From NCBI RefSeq assembly GCF_000745345.1, contig NZ_JQNR01000005.1, positions 3,596,001 to 3,660,000 on the forward strand: a stretch of 64,000 bases of DNA. Direction: 5' to 3'. The DNA is from Actinacidiphila yeochonensis CN732. GTDB lineage: Bacteria; Actinomycetota; Actinomycetes; Streptomycetales; Streptomycetaceae. The notes below the pieces were generated by a model, which was not told the DNA's origin, ran no database searches, and saw only the letters and a program-made list of their open reading frames with translations. This document shows positions 52,960-62,119 of the stretch, in pieces. The first letter of the stretch is position 1. Each line of letters starts with the position of its first letter. The position numbers and the translations under genes were made by a program.

Positions 52960-55560
52960 ATGTCCGTATCCCGGAGATCGGTCCTCAAGCTCACCGGCGG
53001 CGGTGTCGCCGCGGCAGGTCTCGTGACAGCGGTCCCCGCGGCGGCGGGCGCGAGCACCACGGCTGGGTCCGCCTCCGGACCGGCGGGTGGCGCGGTGGCG
53101 TCCGGCCCGGTTCCCTCCGCGCCCGTCGTGCTGCCGGGGTCGGCGGCGGCGGTGAAGAAGGCGCGGGCGCTGGTCGCGCAGATGACGCTGGACGAGAAGA
53201 TCGCGTACTGCCACGGGGTGCCGGCCGGCAAGGGCTACACCGGGCTGATCCCCGCGAACACCCGGCTGGGCCTGCCCGCGCTGCGGTTGGGGGACGGTCC
53301 GAGCGGGGTCGGCAACGGCTCCGTCGGGGTGACGCAGTGGCCGGACTCGAAGACGCTGGCCGCCTCCTGGGACCCCGACCTGGCCGAGGCGTACGGCAAG
53401 GCGTACGGCGCCGAGCACGCGGCCAAGGGCCACAACATCGCGCTGGCTCCCTGCATCAACATCCTGCGGCTGCCGCACTGGGGGCGGTCCTTCGAGACGT
53501 ACACCGAGGACCCCTACCTCAACAGCCAACTGGTGATCGGGGCGGTCAAGGGCATCCAGTCCAACCACGTCATGGCCACGGTCAAGCACTTCGTGGCGAA
53601 CAACCAGGAGACGCTGCGCAGCTCGATCGACGCGATCATCTCCCAGCGCGCGCTGGAGGAGCTGTACTTCCCCGGCTTCAAGGCCGCGGTGCAGCAGGGC
53701 GGCACCGGCGCGATCATGACCTCGTACAACAAGGTCAACGGCAACTGGTCCTCGGAGCACCGGCTCCCGGTGCAGGACACGCTGCGGGACACCTGGGGGT
53801 TCGACGGGCTGGTGATGTCGGACTGGGGCGGTACGCACTCCACCGTGCAGACCGCCAAGGCCGGCTCCGACATGGAGATGCCCGGCGGCACCTACCTGGC
53901 CGACGCGCTGAAGACCGCGGTCACCGACGGCTCGGTCAGCGTGGAGACGCTGGACGCGATGGTCACCCACGTGCTCACCGCGGCGCTCCGGGTGGGCCTG
54001 GTCGACCACCCGGTGGTGGACCCGGTGACCGCGGTGGACACGGTCGTCAGCACCCAGGAGCACCTGGACCTCGCCCGCGAGATCTCGGTGAGCGGCAGCG
54101 TCCTGCTCCGCAACAGCGGCGGCGTCCTGCCGCTGGCCGCGCCGAGGTCCATCGCGGTGATCGGCGACGCCGCCGACGCCCACCCGCAGACCCACGGCGG
54201 CGGCTCCGGCAGCGTCAACGCCACCGGCACCGTCTTCAGCGCGCTGGCCGGGATCAGGGCCCGGGCCGGGTCCGTCCCCGTCACCTACACCCCGGGCACC
54301 CTCGGGATCGCGGCCCCGCCGGTCGCGCCGGCCTCGGTGTTCGGCGCCGGGCTGACCGCGACCTACTACCCGGGCACCGCCTTCACCGGCACCCCGCTGG
54401 GCACCGAGACCCTGCCGAACCTGGACTGGAGCAGCGCGCCGAGCGCCGTCGCCGCCGCGGCCGCCACCGGCTGGTCGGCGAAGTACACCGGCACGTTCAC
54501 CGCGGCCACGGCCGGCGGCTACCGCTTCTCGGTCAGCGCGGGCGGGGCGGTCACGGTGGCGATCGACGGCTCGACCGTCCTGACCTTCGTCACCGGCGCC
54601 GAGTCCGTCCAGAACGGCCTGGTGGACCTCACGGCCGGCGCGCACGACATCACCGTCACCTACGTCTCGCCGGCCGTGGCGGCGGGCGGCCGCGCACCCC
54701 GGGCCAGCCTGCACCTGGGGCTGCAGGCGAACTACGACGCGCTCATCGCGCAGGCCGCCGCCGCGGCGAAGCAGGCCGACGTGGCGGTGGTGGTCGTCGC
54801 CGACGTCACCAGCGAGGGCATGGACCGCTCCACGCTGGCGCTGCCCGCCGACCAGGACCAGCTCGTCTCCGCGGTGGCGAAGGCCAACCCCCGCACCGTC
54901 GTGGTCCTCAACACCGCGGGCGCGGTGCTGATGCCGTGGCTGTCCGAGGTGAAGGGCGTGATCGCCAACTGGTACGGCGGACAGGAGCAGGGCAACGCGG
55001 TGGCCGCCATGCTCTTCGGCGACGCCGAGCCGGGCGGCCGGATCACCGAGACCTTCCCCGCCGACGACGACCAGGGCCCGGCGAAGACCACCGTCGAGTT
55101 CCCCGGCGACGGCGTCCAGGTCTACTACGACGAGGGACTGGCCATCGGCTACCGCTGGTACGAGAGCAGCGGTGAGAAGCCGCTCTTCCCGTTCGGGTAC
55201 GGCCTGTCCTACACCACCTTCGCCCTGACCGACCTGCGCACCAGCCGCGCCTCCGACGGGACGGTCCGGGCCACGGTCAAGGTCACCAACACCGGCCACC
55301 GCGCCGGCGCCGAGGTCGTCCAGCTCTACGTCGAGTCGCCGAAGGCGGCGGGCCAGCCGGCCAAGCAGCTCAAGGCGTTCGCGAAGGTCAGGCTCGACGC
55401 CGGCAAGTCGACCACCGTCACCCTCGACCTCGGCGCCGACGCCTTCGCCAGCTGGATCAACGCCAGCACCGGCTGGACCGTGCTGCCGGGCACCTACGGC
55501 ATCCACGTCGGCACCAACGCCGCCGACCTGCCCCTGAGCACCCGGATCACCGTCAAGTAG
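52960..55560 (+). CDS. Tat-exported GH3 beta-glycosidase with inserted PA14 domain
   Basis: This 866-residue protein starts at ATG 52960 after GAAGGGG, with a twin-arginine signal (SRRSVLKLTGGGVAAAGLV). GH3-N motifs are GDGPSGVGNGSVGVTQWPD, TVKHFVANNQETLRS and the nucleophile VMSDWGGTHS (Asp about 288). A PA14 domain (about 463-583, LTATYYPGTAFTGTPLGTET) splits the GH3-C domain, as in beta-glucosidases of the BglX/PA14 group. A fibronectin-like domain closes the protein. It hydrolyses terminal beta-glycosides outside the membrane. A strong hairpin follows the stop, so it is monocistronic. Confidence 0.9.
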   Translation: MSVSRRSVLKLTGGGVAAAGLVTAVPAAAGASTTAGSASGPAGGAVASGPVPSAPVVLPGSAAAVKKARALVAQMTLDEKIAYCHGVPAGKGYTGLIPANTRLGLPALRLGDGPSGVGNGSVGVTQWPDSKTLAASWDPDLAEAYGKAYGAEHAAKGHNIALAPCINILRLPHWGRSFETYTEDPYLNSQLVIGAVKGIQSNHVMATVKHFVANNQETLRSSIDAIISQRALEELYFPGFKAAVQQGGTGAIMTSYNKVNGNWSSEHRLPVQDTLRDTWGFDGLVMSDWGGTHSTVQTAKAGSDMEMPGGTYLADALKTAVTDGSVSVETLDAMVTHVLTAALRVGLVDHPVVDPVTAVDTVVSTQEHLDLAREISVSGSVLLRNSGGVLPLAAPRSIAVIGDAADAHPQTHGGGSGSVNATGTVFSALAGIRARAGSVPVTYTPGTLGIAAPPVAPASVFGAGLTATYYPGTAFTGTPLGTETLPNLDWSSAPSAVAAAAATGWSAKYTGTFTAATAGGYRFSVSAGGAVTVAIDGSTVLTFVTGAESVQNGLVDLTAGAHDITVTYVSPAVAAGGRAPRASLHLGLQANYDALIAQAAAAAKQADVAVVVVADVTSEGMDRSTLALPADQDQLVSAVAKANPRTVVVLNTAGAVLMPWLSEVKGVIANWYGGQEQGNAVAAMLFGDAEPGGRITETFPADDDQGPAKTTVEFPGDGVQVYYDEGLAIGYRWYESSGEKPLFPFGYGLSYTTFALTDLRTSRASDGTVRATVKVTNTGHRAGAEVVQLYVESPKAAGQPAKQLKAFAKVRLDAGKSTTVTLDLGADAFASWINASTGWTVLPGTYGIHVGTNAADLPLSTRITVK

Positions 55561-55601
55561 GCGCAGCCGGGCGGCACACCACCCGGGCCCCGCCGGAACA
55601 C

Positions 55602-55636
55602 CCCCGCGGCCGGGGCATCACACCCCGGCCGCGGGG
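55602..55636 (+). terminator. Terminator after the GH3/PA14 gene
   Basis: CCCCGCGGCCGGGG (55602-55615) and CCCCGGCCGCGGGG (55623-55636) form a perfect 14-base stem with a seven-base loop, 42 bases past the stop. Confidence 0.85.
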
Positions 55637-55712
55637 CCGACGGACCCCGGACCCGGAACCCCGGGCCGCCGAGCCGCCGGACCGGCGGCCACCCGGGTAC
55701 GCTCACCGGTTC

Positions 55713-56513
55713 ATGACCGACACCCGCAGGGAACGCCTCCGCGCCACGTTCACCGAGGACGCGGAGCTCTACGACCGGGCGCGCCCCGGCTACCCGCGGC
55801 AGCTGTACGAGGACCTGGCGGGGCTGTCGGCACTCGGCCCGGGCTGCCGGGTCCTGGAGGTGGGGTGCGGCACCGGCAAGGCGACGGTGCCGCTGGCGGC
55901 GCGCGGCTGCCGGGTCACGGGCGTCGAACTCGGCGCGGAGATGGCGCGGGTGGCGCGGCGGAACCTGGCGGCCTACCCGGACGCGGAGGTCGTGGTGGCC
56001 GCCTTCGAGGACTGGCCGCTGCCGGCGGAGCCCTTCGACCTGGTGCTCGCGGCGACGGCCTTCCACTGGATCGACCCGGCCGTCCGGACGGCCAGGGCGG
56101 CCGACGCCCTGCGGCCCTCGGGCGTGCTGGCGGTCGTCTCCACCCACCACGTCAAGGGCGGCAGCGAGGAGTTCTTCGCCCGGACCCAGCCCCTCTACGA
56201 GCGCTTCGACCCCGCGACGCGGCCCGGTCTGCGGCTGTCGCCGGCCGAGGACATCACCTCGGACGCGGCCGCCGAACTCGCCGTCTCCGGCCGCTTCGGC
56301 CCGGCCGCGATCCGCCGCTACGCGTGGGACCTGGCGTACACGACCCGGGAGTACCTGGACGTGCTCCTCACCTACTCGGGCCACCGCGCCCTGCCCGCGC
56401 CGGCGCGCGAGGGGCTGCTGGCGGGCATCGCCGACCTCATCGACAACAGCTACGGCGGGAGCATCACCAAGCGCTACCTGACGGAGCTGACGACCGCCGA
56501 GCGGCTCCCCTGA
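55713..56513 (+). CDS. Class I SAM-dependent methyltransferase
   Basis: This 266-residue protein begins MTDTRRERLRATFTEDAELY. It has the SAM-binding glycine motif VLEVGCGTGKATVPLA (residues about 46-61), the acidic VTGVELGAEMARVA and the post-I motif FDLVLAATAFHWIDPAVR. This matches the Methyltransf_11/25-type small-molecule methyltransferases. The substrate is not evident. It has its own short upstream region and does not appear to be part of the sugar operons around it. Confidence 0.85.
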   Translation: MTDTRRERLRATFTEDAELYDRARPGYPRQLYEDLAGLSALGPGCRVLEVGCGTGKATVPLAARGCRVTGVELGAEMARVARRNLAAYPDAEVVVAAFEDWPLPAEPFDLVLAATAFHWIDPAVRTARAADALRPSGVLAVVSTHHVKGGSEEFFARTQPLYERFDPATRPGLRLSPAEDITSDAAAELAVSGRFGPAAIRRYAWDLAYTTREYLDVLLTYSGHRALPAPAREGLLAGIADLIDNSYGGSITKRYLTELTTAERLP

Positions 56514-56721
56514 AGCCCGGCCGGACGCGGCCTGGGCGGCCTGGACCCGAACGGGTGCCTGGTGCTCGCTGCCCGGTGGTCCGTGCGCGGACGATGACGG
56601 GAACTGCAATTTTGGGGCATGTTCTTGTCAACTACGTGCATCTGCTGCGTCAATAGACGGCACCAGGCCCTGGGCCCGCCGAGTCGTGGCGGTCCGACCG
56701 ATCCTTGCGAGGTTGTGTCCT

Positions 56722-58896
56722 GTGACATCACCCCTTGCCCGGCGCGCCCGAACGGCGCTGGCCGGCTGCGGTGCGATAGCGCTCGCCTTCTCCGGGGCGC
56801 TGCTGGCGGCCCCCGGCGCCGCCGCAGCGGCTCCGGCGGCCAGCCCGGCCCCGTACCCCGACTACGCGCCCACCCCGCCGATGGGGTGGAACGACTGGTC
56901 GTACTACCAGTGCGACATGGACGAGCAGACCATCCTCGGCAACGCCCGCGCCCTGGTGAGCAGCGGGCTGGCAGCCGACGGCTACGACACGGTCACCACC
57001 GACGACTGCTGGATGTCCGGCAGCCGGAGCAGCACCGGCGACCTCGTCCCCGACCCGGTGAAGTTCCCCGACGGCATGGCCTACGTCGGCGCCCGACTGC
57101 ACGCGATGGGACTCAAGTTCGGCATCTACGAGGACGCGGGCACCAAGACCTGCGGCGGCTACCCCGGTTCGCTGAACCACTGGCAGCAGGACGCCGACCT
57201 GTTCGCGAAGTGGAAGGTCGACTACGTCAAGCTCGACGGCTGCAACGTGCCCACCACGCCGGGCGAGACCGACGAGCAGAGCTACCACGACACGTACTCC
57301 GCGTGGAGCCGGGCGATGCTCGACACCGGCCGCAAGATGGTCTTCTCCGTCTCCGCGCCCGCCTACTTCCAGGGCACCGCCGACTGGGACAAGGTCATCG
57401 GGTGGTCCGCGCAGGTCGGCAACCTGTGGCGGGAGGGTGCCGACATCGCCCTCGGCCAGGAGAGCGGCCCGGCCAAGTGGAGCTCCCTGCTCTACAACTA
57501 CCAGTACAACGCCGACCTGGCCGACCTGCAGAGCCCCGGCCGCTGGAACGACCCGGACTTCCTGCTCGCCGGCGACTCCGGCCTGAGCCGCGACGAGATG
57601 CAGAGCCAGATGTCGCTGTGGGCCATGATGGCCGCGCCGCTCATCTCCAGCACCGACCTCACCCACCTGTCCGCGGACGCCCGCGCCGTCCTGGGCAACA
57701 AGGACGTCATCGCCGTCGACCAGGACCGGACCGGCCTCCAGGGCCGGATCGTCCAGCAGGGCGCCGACTACGACGTCCTGTCCAAGCAACTGGCCGGCGG
57801 GGAACGGGCGGTGGCCCTCTTCAACCGTTCCGACTCCGCGCAGACGATCACCACGACGGCCGCCGCCGCGGGCTTCGGGAAGGGCTCGTCCTTCGTTCTG
57901 AAGGACCTGGTGACGAAGAAGTCCACCGTCACCACCGGGACCATCTCCGCCGACGTCCCGCCGCACGCCACCGTGCTCTACCGGGTCAGCGCGGGCGGCG
58001 GCCACGGCACCGCCCCCGCCACCGCGATCACCTGGAAGGACGTCAGCACCGCCGGCCACCCCGGCACCTACCGGGTGGAGCTGGCAGACCTCGGCCCGAC
58101 GGGCCTCTCCGACACGGTGCTCTCCCTCGCCGGCCCCGACGGCGAGACGTTCGCCCCCAAGGAGGTGCGCCTGAACCGGGTGGCGCCCGGCGGCAGCGCC
58201 GGTGCCACGGTCACCGTGACCGGCCCCGGCTCCGCGCCGCCCGGAACGACCGTCGCCACCATCACGGCGACCGCCCGCTACCGGGCCGGGGCGGCGGGAG
58301 CCGACACGGTCAGCGGACCGCTGACCGTGACCACGGTGGTGCCGTACCCGTCACTCGCCTCGGCCTTCGACAACGTGGGGGCCACCGCGGAGAGCGCCAC
58401 GGCGCCGGGCGACTTCGACGGTGACGGCGACAGCTACTCCGCCGACGCGCTGACCCAGGCCGGCGCCGCCCCGGGCGCCACCGTCACGGCCAACGGCGCC
58501 ACCTTCACCTGGCCGGACGCCGCTCCGGGCACCCCGGACAACGTCTCCACCGACGGCCAGCAGATCGAGCTGACCGGCCAGGGCGGCCAGCTCGCCTTCC
58601 TGGGCGCGGAAGCCGGGTTCACCGCCGGGGACGTCACCGTCACCTACACCGACGGGACGACCAGCACCGGCTCCCTCGGCTTCCCCAACTGGTGCTGCAC
58701 GGACAACACGACCTACGGCGCGAAGGTCGCCATCACCACCGACCACCGCGACACCCCGTCCGGCCCGGCCAACTTCGGCACGAAGTACCAGGTCTTCACC
58801 AACACGGTCCCGCTGACCGCCGGCAAGACGGTCGCCGCCGTCACCCTCCCTGAGCAGCCCGCCATCCACGTCTTCGCCCTCGCCCTCCAGCCCTGA
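56722..58896 (+). CDS. Secreted GH27 alpha-galactosidase / beta-L-arabinopyranosidase
   Basis: From GTG 56722 (ribosome site GCGAGG) the 724-residue protein has a Sec signal ending in AAAAA. The GH27 barrel begins PPMGWNDWSYYQCDMDEQ and TVTTDDCWMSG. The nucleophile is in VDYVKLDGC (Asp about 172) and the acid/base region is GRWNDPDFLLAG (Asp about 278). A beta-sandwich and NEW3-type domain (PLTVTTVVPYPS) follow, then a C-terminal module (FDNVGATAESATAPGDFDGD) common in actinobacterial exo-glycosidases. Specificity between alpha-galactose and beta-L-arabinopyranose cannot be read directly; the neighbouring galactanase-like GH43 favours an arabinogalactan substrate. Longer in-frame starts exist back to 56686. 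Confidence 0.87.
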   Translation: MTSPLARRARTALAGCGAIALAFSGALLAAPGAAAAAPAASPAPYPDYAPTPPMGWNDWSYYQCDMDEQTILGNARALVSSGLAADGYDTVTTDDCWMSGSRSSTGDLVPDPVKFPDGMAYVGARLHAMGLKFGIYEDAGTKTCGGYPGSLNHWQQDADLFAKWKVDYVKLDGCNVPTTPGETDEQSYHDTYSAWSRAMLDTGRKMVFSVSAPAYFQGTADWDKVIGWSAQVGNLWREGADIALGQESGPAKWSSLLYNYQYNADLADLQSPGRWNDPDFLLAGDSGLSRDEMQSQMSLWAMMAAPLISSTDLTHLSADARAVLGNKDVIAVDQDRTGLQGRIVQQGADYDVLSKQLAGGERAVALFNRSDSAQTITTTAAAAGFGKGSSFVLKDLVTKKSTVTTGTISADVPPHATVLYRVSAGGGHGTAPATAITWKDVSTAGHPGTYRVELADLGPTGLSDTVLSLAGPDGETFAPKEVRLNRVAPGGSAGATVTVTGPGSAPPGTTVATITATARYRAGAAGADTVSGPLTVTTVVPYPSLASAFDNVGATAESATAPGDFDGDGDSYSADALTQAGAAPGATVTANGATFTWPDAAPGTPDNVSTDGQQIELTGQGGQLAFLGAEAGFTAGDVTVTYTDGTTSTGSLGFPNWCCTDNTTYGAKVAITTDHRDTPSGPANFGTKYQVFTNTVPLTAGKTVAAVTLPEQPAIHVFALALQP

Positions 58897-58914
58897 CCCG
58901 GAGGGCCACCCGCC

Positions 58915-58948
58915 GGAGCGGGACCCGGGCACGCCCGGGCCCCGCTCC
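58915..58948. terminator. Terminator between GH27 and the convergent GH43 gene
   Basis: GGAGCGGG-a-CCCGGGC pairs with GCCCGGG-c-CCCGCTCC around a two-base loop, 18 bases after the GH27 stop. The rest of 58897-59114 shows no gene. Confidence 0.8.
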
Positions 58949-59114
58949 ACCGGGTCCCGCTCGGCGCCGTACGCAGGGCGCGGCACCTTCCGTACTCGGC
59001 GGATACGGACTCCGGGGACGACGTGTACGGGCCGTTGGGCGGTCCGCTTCTCGTCCGGGGAGCTCAGCCTCTCCCGGCAGGGTGTGCCCCGCTCAGACCC
59101 CGCCGGTCGCGGGG

Positions 59115-60614
59115 CTAGCTGATCGTCCAGGTCTGGTTGGAGCCGCCGTTCGGCGTCCACTGCTCGACGAGCGCGCCGTCGGAGGTGGAGCCGCTGACGA
59201 TGTCCGCGACGAGGCCGCTGGCCGCGTCGACCAGGACGTAGCTCGCGTTCGTCGCCGAGGTGTAGCCGCCGGTGGCCTGGAGCACCCACTGCTGGGAGGC
59301 GGTGGAGGCGCAGGCGCGGATGTCGAGCCGGGCGCCGGTGGTGGTGGAACCGGAGGGCACCTCAAGGCACTTGCCGCTGCCGACGCCGGTGAGCGTGTAG
59401 GTGCCGCCGGCCACCCGGTGCAGGGTCCACTGCTGGTTGGTGCCGCCGTTGGCCGGCCACTGGTCGACGCCCGTGCCGTCGGCGGTGGCCGCGCCGACCA
59501 CGTCCAGCCGTTCGCCGCTGTTGGCCGCGGTGAGCTGGCGGGTGCCGTCCGCCGGGTTGGCGGTGCCGGTCCAGGTGCCTGCCGTCACGTCGAGGGTCCA
59601 GCTGTTCTGCCAGGAGACCGCGGCCGTCGTGCCGTTGAGGGTCAGCGGCAGCCACACCTCGGGGGACGAGCCGAGGTCGCCGGTGGTCCACCGGTCGGCG
59701 GCGAAGACGTAGGAGGTGCCGCTGCCGCCGGCCACCGGGATGACGTTGGCCGTCTGGGAGTTGTACGTGTCGGTGCCGACCGGCGCGAAGGTGCGGAAGG
59801 AGGACCAGGTGCCGGTGAGGGAGGTGGCGGTCGCGTAGACGTTGTCGTTGGTGGACCAGCCGCTCAGATGCGACCCGAAGAGGTAGTACGTCCCGTTCAC
59901 CTTGACCATCGCCGGCGCCTCGTAGTCGCCGAACACCTTCACGGAGCTCGCGACGGACAGGTAGTCGGCGGACAGCTTGTCGATGCGCAGGCCGTTGGCG
60001 CGGTCCTCGGTGAGCAGGTACGCCGATCCGTCGGTGTCCTGGAACAGGCCGATGTCCCGGCTCTGCTGGCCCAGCGGCTGGAAGCTGCCGCGGTACGCGT
60101 ACGGCCCGCACGGCGTCGAACTCGTGGCGACGCCCACCTTGGCCTCGCCGTACGAGCTGTTGTCGATGTGCAGGTACATCACGTACGTGCTCGTGGCGGA
60201 GTTGTAGACCACCTTGGGGCGCTCCACCACGCGATTGGGGCCGAGGTCGCCGCCGTCCTGGCGGGTGAGGGCGTCCGACTGCCGGGTCCAGTGCGCGAGA
60301 TCGGTGGAGCTGTAGCAGGAGACCGACTGGAAGGCCGCGTCGGACGACGACTCGCCTGCCTTGTTCTCGCCGAAGCCGTACCAGGTGGAGCCGGCCTTGA
60401 CGATGCCCAGGCCGTGCAGCTGGAGCGCGTTGCCCGCGCTGTCCTGCCACGCGGCTCCGGGGGAGAACGTCGCCGTGGTCGCGGCCGGCGCCTTCGTCGC
60501 GGCGGCGAGCGAGCCGGCGACCGCGAGCAGGACGGCCGCCGCGAGCAGCAGCCACGAGGGGAGCGGGCGGGGGCGGTTCCGGCGGGGTGCGATGACGACC
60601 GGTGGGGCGGACAT
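59115..60614 (-). CDS. Secreted GH43 (exo-beta-1,3-galactanase-like) with ricin-type CBM13
   Basis: This 499-residue protein has a Sec signal (WLLLAAAVLLAVAGSLAAA). The five-bladed GH43 domain shows LQLHGLGIVKAGSTWYGFGE, CYSSTDLAHW, RVVERPKVVYNSATSTYVMY and the acidic SRDIGLFQDTDGSAYLL. This pattern is closest to the GH43_24/34 exo-beta-1,3-galactanase group. From about residue 365 a ricin B-like lectin repeat follows (WPANGGTNQQWTLHRVAGG, QWTPNGGSNQTWTIS). It would bind and trim beta-1,3-galactan side-chain backbones. It is divergent from the sugar importer, with three shared LacI-type operators between them. Confidence 0.83.
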   Translation of the reverse strand: MSAPPVVIAPRRNRPRPLPSWLLLAAAVLLAVAGSLAAATKAPAATTATFSPGAAWQDSAGNALQLHGLGIVKAGSTWYGFGENKAGESSSDAAFQSVSCYSSTDLAHWTRQSDALTRQDGGDLGPNRVVERPKVVYNSATSTYVMYLHIDNSSYGEAKVGVATSSTPCGPYAYRGSFQPLGQQSRDIGLFQDTDGSAYLLTEDRANGLRIDKLSADYLSVASSVKVFGDYEAPAMVKVNGTYYLFGSHLSGWSTNDNVYATATSLTGTWSSFRTFAPVGTDTYNSQTANVIPVAGGSGTSYVFAADRWTTGDLGSSPEVWLPLTLNGTTAAVSWQNSWTLDVTAGTWTGTANPADGTRQLTAANSGERLDVVGAATADGTGVDQWPANGGTNQQWTLHRVAGGTYTLTGVGSGKCLEVPSGSTTTGARLDIRACASTASQQWVLQATGGYTSATNASYVLVDAASGLVADIVSGSTSDGALVEQWTPNGGSNQTWTIS

Positions 60615-60715
60615 GTGTCACCTCTCGGGGCTGAAGTCGGTTGCGGTCGAAGGGATTCGGGAGCCGGGAGACGGGGAGTCGGGTGTGGGGGTGGGGGAGT
60701 GGGCGGCGCGGGCGG

Positions 60716-60731
60716 ATGGTTGCGCAAACAT
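60716..60731. promoter_or_regulatory. LacI-type operator, copy 1
   Basis: ATGGTTGCGCAAACAT is a near-perfect palindrome centred on TTGCGCAA, about 100 bases upstream of the GH43 start codon. Confidence 0.7.
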
Positions 60732-61073
60732 TCGCCGCGCCGCGGGCATCCGCTCCCTGGTCCGTGAGCCGGCTACGGAGTGTCGTCCGGTCGGCGGTGC
60801 GCGTCAAGGCCTCGCGGATTCCGCGGTCGACCGACGGATCGTCAAGGAGGCGTACGGAGGTGGCTGCTCGTCGTGGTGCCGCGGTTCGGGCGGTCCGCGC
60901 GGAGTTCGCGAGTCGGCCAAGGGGGCTGGCCGGTAACGGCGTTCGCCCGCCCGAACGCGGGTCGGCGGTCCGCGACTCGGCGGTCGGACGGCGCTGATCC
61001 CGCGCGCCGCCGCTCCGTTCGGGCCCGAGTCTTGACGGCCGTCCGGGCTGGTGCCAGCATCGCCGTCACCGAA

Positions 61074-61089
61074 ATGTTTGCGTAAACCT
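61074..61089. promoter_or_regulatory. LacI-type operator, copy 2
   Basis: ATGTTTGCGTAAACCT shares the ATGxTTGCGxAAxC pattern of copies 1 and 3 and lies about 90 bases before the importer start. Confidence 0.7.
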
Positions 61090-61107
61090 CCTCGCCGTCG
61101 CACGGCC

Positions 61108-61123
61108 ATGGTTGCGCAACCAT
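61108..61123. promoter_or_regulatory. LacI-type operator, copy 3 (perfect palindrome)
   Basis: ATGGTTGCGCAACCAT is a perfect 16-base palindrome, 34 bases after the start of copy 2 and 55 bases before the importer ATG. Confidence 0.75.
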
Positions 61124-61178
61124 CCCCGTCCGCTCCCATGCGACCGGACACCGCAGTCCACCACGTCAGGGATGAGCC

Positions 61179-62114
61179 ATGGCCGTCATTTCACCGCCCG
61201 GGGCAGGTGCCGGGGGCGTCCGGCGCTCCGCACGCCCCGCGCGCCCGGGACAGCGTCCGCGATGGGCCGGGTGGGGCTTCGTGAGCCCCTTCCTGGTCGC
61301 CTTCGCGCTGGTCTTCCTGGCGCCGATCGTGTACTCGGTCCATCTCAGCCTGTACCGGAACCAGTTGATCGGCGGCAACCACTTCGTCGGCCTGGCCAAC
61401 TACACACAGGCCCTGCACGACCACGAGTTCTGGTCCGGGCTGGGGCGGGTGGGACTGTTCCTCGTGGTCCAGGTGCCGATCATGCTGGGCATCGCCCTGC
61501 TGGTGGCGCTCGCGCTGGACAGCGGGCGGCTGTACGGCCGGGACTTCTTCCGGATCTCGATCTTCCTGCCCTACGCGGTGCCCTCCGTGGTGGCCGCGCT
61601 GATGTGGGGCTTCATCCTGGGCGACCGCTTCGGACTGGTGGCGAGCGTCAACGCGCACCTGCACACCTCGATCCCGGACCCGCTCGCCCCGCACTGGGTG
61701 CTGGCCGGCATCGGCACCATCGTCACCTGGGAGTTCGTCGGCTACAACATGCTGATCTTCTACGCGGCGCTGCGGACGGTCCCCGAATCGCTCTACGAGG
61801 CCGCGGAGATCGACGGGGCCGGGCAGTGGCGGATCATCGCGGCGGTCAAACTCCCCGCGATCCGCGGCGCGCTGGTGATCACCACCGTCTTCTCGATCAT
61901 CGGCAGCTTCCAGCTGTTCAACGAGCCCAGCATCCTCAAGAGCCTGGCGCCGAACGCCATCACCACCTACTTCACCCCCAACACCTACACGTACGCGCTC
62001 TCCTTCTCGGGCCAGGAGCACAACTACGCCGCCGCGGTCGCGGTCGTGATGGGCGTGCTCACCATGGTCGTCGCCTACACGGTCCAGCTGCGCGGCATGC
62101 GGAAGGACGTGTGA
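61179..62114 (+). CDS. Sugar ABC transporter permease (MalF-type)
   Basis: This 311-residue protein has six transmembrane helices, beginning GFVSPFLVAFALVFLAPIVY. It has the binding-protein-dependent permease EAA loop (YEAAEIDGAGQWRIIAAVKL) that docks the ATPase. It is a CUT1-family carbohydrate importer subunit. It overlaps the next permease region by TGA/GTG at 62111-62114, and its ATG at 61179 follows the three operators. No ATPase is in view; CUT1 systems of Streptomyces commonly share the MsiK ATPase encoded elsewhere. Confidence 0.9.
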   Translation: MAVISPPGAGAGGVRRSARPARPGQRPRWAGWGFVSPFLVAFALVFLAPIVYSVHLSLYRNQLIGGNHFVGLANYTQALHDHEFWSGLGRVGLFLVVQVPIMLGIALLVALALDSGRLYGRDFFRISIFLPYAVPSVVAALMWGFILGDRFGLVASVNAHLHTSIPDPLAPHWVLAGIGTIVTWEFVGYNMLIFYAALRTVPESLYEAAEIDGAGQWRIIAAVKLPAIRGALVITTVFSIIGSFQLFNEPSILKSLAPNAITTYFTPNTYTYALSFSGQEHNYAAAVAVVMGVLTMVVAYTVQLRGMRKDV

Positions 62115-62119
62115 GGACG

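Larger units (their letters stand above)
60615..61178. promoter_or_regulatory. Divergent control region, GH43 / sugar importer
   Basis: This 564-base gap has no supportable gene. It holds three copies of a LacI-type operator (listed separately), two of them within 110 bases of the importer start. Confidence 0.75.
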
